This document shows, in pieces, positions 60,614-64,000 of a DNA stretch of 64,000 nucleotides; the first letter of the stretch is position 1; each line of letters starts with the position of its first letter. The translations under genes and the position numbers were made by a program. The DNA comes from Echinostoma caproni (taxonomy: Eukaryota; Platyhelminthes; Trematoda; Plagiorchiida; Echinostomatidae). The notes under the pieces are model-generated. The model did no database searches, had not been told where the DNA came from, and worked only from the letters and a program-made list of their open reading frames with translations. The stretch spans positions 22,348-86,347 of the forward strand of contig UZAN01039568.1 in the NCBI GenBank assembly GCA_900618425.1, read 5' to 3'.

Positions 60614-63600
60614 CTGAAAACAACAAGAAGAAAATGTCTGGTGACAAATTTTCAACCCTTTTGGAAGTCAATTAACTATGAAACATGCAACAAACTGCGT
60701 GAGGAACCCTGTCAATAGAGCTAGGGAAGTGAAAGCCCTGTGACTGTGCGTAGGTTTGCGAGTAGTAAATTACAAGTTGTGAATGAAAAAGAAGTCAAAG
60801 AATTAAGGTTGATGTCACAATTGATGGGAGTTGAAACCCTATGTGAAGTCGTGTGGCGTGACGAGATTCAATGCTCTGTGGTGGTGGGCGGGTGTGTGGT
60901 TTGGCAAGTTGCATCAGACCAGTGAAAAGCTAATTGAGCCTCGACCGATCTTTGAACGCAATAAGGATCGCAGTTGATAAACAATGCTTTACAAAATAAT
61001 CGTTCTCTATATGGATAGAAATCATGTTTTAGAATACCCATTTTTTAAGTCTATATTGCTTTCTTGAGAACTAGAATGTAGAGTGATAGATGAGACCCAC
61101 TCAAGGTTCCGACGTATTTTGGAGACAGGTTGATTCAGCGATACTGGAGAAGACAATAACAGAACCAGTGCTCGTGCACAGACGGTTACAATACTGAAGG
61201 ATAAAAGACGAAGTTATTTTATACTAATAAAAATAAATGGAGATCAAAATATTTTACGTTACTCAAACCATGGTTTTTCATTTCCGTTTACTTTTCATCA
61301 TCGTCTTCTTGAATTATAACTGAGAATGTATAAGAAATTTCCGGAAAAAGGAGCCCTTTGTTATCGAAACAGTAGATTTTCGTTCCAATTGTTTTTATTC
61401 CATCGGGGTGAATGCATGTTCGTTCCAATCATATACATATACATGCATATATATACATACACATGTACATATACACATATACACACAATAAATATATATA
61501 CATATATATATACCACCTGCAGCAATAAATTTAAGAGGCACTGAGAGAGGAGATGAAATATAAAAGGCATATTTTACGCGGCAAGGAGGAGGCTTTTCGC
61601 ATGCGGAAATTTACGTGTACAGCGTTTACCAGTGCTGTCTTTGGGTTGCAAACGGTATTCGGATCGACAGTTAGCCTCGAAGAATCAAACTGTTGTTCGA
61701 CTCTGAAGGTTTCACTGTGGTCTAATTTGATTTTGCATATAAGGGTCATCACTCGAATAATAAATTGTTAGATCTTTAAATTGACAAAGTTTTGCATTTT
61801 TGAGTAAGGTCCGTTTTCCGTATAAATGTAATTACCCCCCGTGTAGCCTGACTATATTGATTAGGCCAGTGTTACATAATCTCTCGAACTTAGCCAGCAA
61901 TCCAAAGATCCGATTCAGAATTCAATGGAATCAATGGATTTGTTTTTGTTAACTTACAAAGCAAAACTTGAAACGAAAGTGAAATTGTCTCAAGTGTGAG
62001 CAAACAACCGGAAAGCACAGTGACAATAGGATGTTTTGAGCCTCCATAAATGATCTTTCAAATGTAAAAATAACAGTCTATGTGATTACGCTTGCCAACG
62101 TTAGAATTACATAACAGAGCTAATCACTTGAAGTATCGCTAAAATGTAATCAAAGTCACACTTCGAGTGCCGTTGTATTTGCGAAGGATCATTGGCAGAT
62201 CACATATACGTCATAGTTACTGAAGCGAGATTTTGGACAAGACAGAATTTGAATAAAAAGTACTCATTCCGGGGATATAGTTTACGATCCATAAAGTTGA
62301 TTAAATTTGGTTGTTCAAACCGACAAATGAGCACGCTGGCAAAAGTTCTAATTGAGAAATCTCCAATTTTCTTACTAACCATGACGGACCCATCGGTGTC
62401 CTCCATTTACCTTTGGACTACTCATGCTCGAGGTGTGACCACCATCCTTCTTGCTCTGGACGATTCCAGTTGTTATGGAAAACTTTTATGGAGCAAACAA
62501 CAAAATCGGAACATTCAGACAGAGTCATGTGGCGTACCGTGGACCGTGTGTGCGTTACTTTTGTCGGCTGTGCTCGCGCGCGTGTGTGTGTATGGGCGGA
62601 AACAAGACCTTTCCTTATGAGCTAACCAACTAGGTATGACCCAGTAAAGGTCCCATGTGAGCTCAGTCATCCATGAAAGTGACATCTTGCCCCAGTGTTT
62701 GTTTTTGTCCATGTGTGTGTCTTGGGACAGCTCACAGCGGGAGTTGGCCAAAGATTTTAGACGAGACATAGGAGAAAAGGCCAATTTTGTCACGCACCCG
62801 CCTCTTTGATCCTCACATTATCATACACACAAACATACATACATAGCCGGATAAAGAAAGCTGGACGCACAACGTCGAATTTTTGCAACACACATATATG
62901 TGTGTGTGACACTAAGCTATCCACGCGTTTCACCCAATTACCCACCGGTCCACCAACACCAACCCCCTGAAACCGGTAGCCGGACCAAAACGAAGTCAAT
63001 TTTCATCGCCTGTCGTTTGTTTGGTCTCTCTTTCCAGATGGTGTGAAATTTGTTCCGTAAGTGGACGGAAATTTTGATCCAGGAAGAAAAGAAACGGAAT
63101 TCGGAGAGGTTTTTCTGCCGCACTACGGTTTTTGATTTACGCCTGACAAGCCTCATTTGCATTTCAAATGTCCCATTAATAGTTTATTTTATTTTATTTA
63201 TAAAACAAAGACAATAAATAAGATGTTCAATTGGAAGCTCCTCTCTCGGTCCAAGTTATTTTCTGTTGTTTCTTTTCTGATTAAAAAAACAAGCAACAAA
63301 ATATCGAATCTAGGATGCAGATTTCAATTAGATGATTTATGATCGAGAAAAGAGTAATATAAATCGCCGCTTAGTATTGTGAATAGTGGCAAAATCCTTT
63401 TCTCTCGGAATATTTTATATTTCTTTTAAATTAAAATAAAATGTTGTGGGACACCGTATTTTTTTCCTAACTGGAATGACAGTGAATATCTGAGCGCTCC
63501 TCAGTGATCGGTTTGTTTTTTACCCTTGCAGGTAATCTACGCCATATTTGGATTTGTATTGAAATGATAATCACAAGAATTAATTCTAATTTCGATCGGA

Positions 63601-64000
63601 GATGACGCATGTGTCTTCTTTCGTTACCGTCGGGCAGAAAGAAACGACTGGACATCTCTGAAATCGAAATCTGAACAGGTATGAATTCCCAATCTCGGTT
63701 TTCACTGGTACGACCTGACTGGCATAACGGTAACGCAGGCCTTCCATACACTGTACACTGAATACACTATTTGAACTTTGCAATACAGAAACTTTCCAAG
63801 TGTAAGAAGAGACGGATAATGTGATCTAAAACGTTTTAATGACAAATAAAATGTAAAATATGACAATGAGCTCTATCTAGAAATAGATTGGCTTTTCGCG
63901 GATGTATTTTGAGAGTGGCAATAACCGGAAACCTGCTTGATCAGTGCAACAAATTTAGCGCTATGAAAGCTCAGTAACAAGGTACTCAGTATTTTCTTCT
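60614..64000. other. Intergenic or intronic DNA with microsatellites
   Basis: The 142-codon plus frame at 62,192-62,620 and its minus counterpart have no motif or splice support. GT/CG dinucleotide runs occur at 62,573-62,592 and 62,888-62,908. Nothing else was recognised. Confidence 0.3.
61430..61514. repeat. TATACA / CATATA microsatellite
   Basis: About 85 bases of alternating purine-pyrimidine sequence (ATATACATATACATGCATAT and similar). It creates false Tyr/Thr/Ile-rich frames on both strands. Confidence 0.9.

Noticed and set aside
62192..62620. A 142-codon plus-strand frame
   Set aside because: No motif, no splice context, ends in a GTGTGTG/CGCG run. Both strands are open, which points to chance.

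Overview
This is eukaryotic nuclear DNA, most likely from a flatworm and probably a digenean fluke. It is AT-rich, gene-poor and intron-rich. No ordinary bacterial gene, operon, rRNA, intact tRNA or CRISPR array was seen. The organism call is inference: the decayed transposons (CR1-like and RTE-like LINEs, a Penelope-like element with a GIY-YIG domain, a Merlin/IS1595-type DNA transposon) form the mixture typical of trematode genomes, and the LINE peptides resemble trematode copies as I remember them. No species can be named. Nearly all open frames above 60 codons are chance or antisense shadows, so genes were called by joining short exons through splice signals and reading phase.

Layout. At 1-1,450 there are frameshifted coding relics on the minus strand, one with a retroelement gag-like charged helix. 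At 1,736-2,631 (minus) is a dead Merlin-type transposase, and at 3,110-4,130 (minus) the 3' end of a CR1-like LINE. From 4.1 to 13.2 kb nothing is recognisable. From 13.2 to about 27.6 kb on the plus strand lies the best host gene: a coiled-coil protein in at least seven small exons, several only 36-64 bp, whose phases all match. Its introns hold an RTE-like LINE fragment (21.2 kb) and two antisense coding-like segments (20.1 and 24.5-25.0 kb). Tentative further plus-strand exons lie at 29.5, 31.9 and 39.4 kb.

At 32.6-33.8 kb (minus) is a longer RTE-like LINE fragment. At 37.6-37.9 kb (minus) is an EF-hand-like exon with a frameshift next to an assembly N. At 44.5-45.6 kb is the most striking structure: a Penelope-like GIY-YIG region split onto opposite strands, head to head, between two 277-bp inverted arms about 98% identical. 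Around 48.9-50.3 kb there appears to be a minus-strand gene 3' end and a locally GC- and CpG-richer, promoter-like stretch. At 51.7-53.9 kb (plus) is a CR1-like LINE with a readable endonuclease, an internally deleted RT and a TTGAC-rich tail. At 59.9-60.6 kb (minus) is a compact four-exon coding segment with introns of 45-88 bp and two hydrophobic stretches. The remainder is intronic or intergenic DNA with microsatellites.

How the parts fit together: two or three host genes are spread thinly through repeat-rich DNA, and old TE debris lies inside and between them. No function could be named for the host genes beyond structural class (coiled coil, EF-hand-like, membrane).
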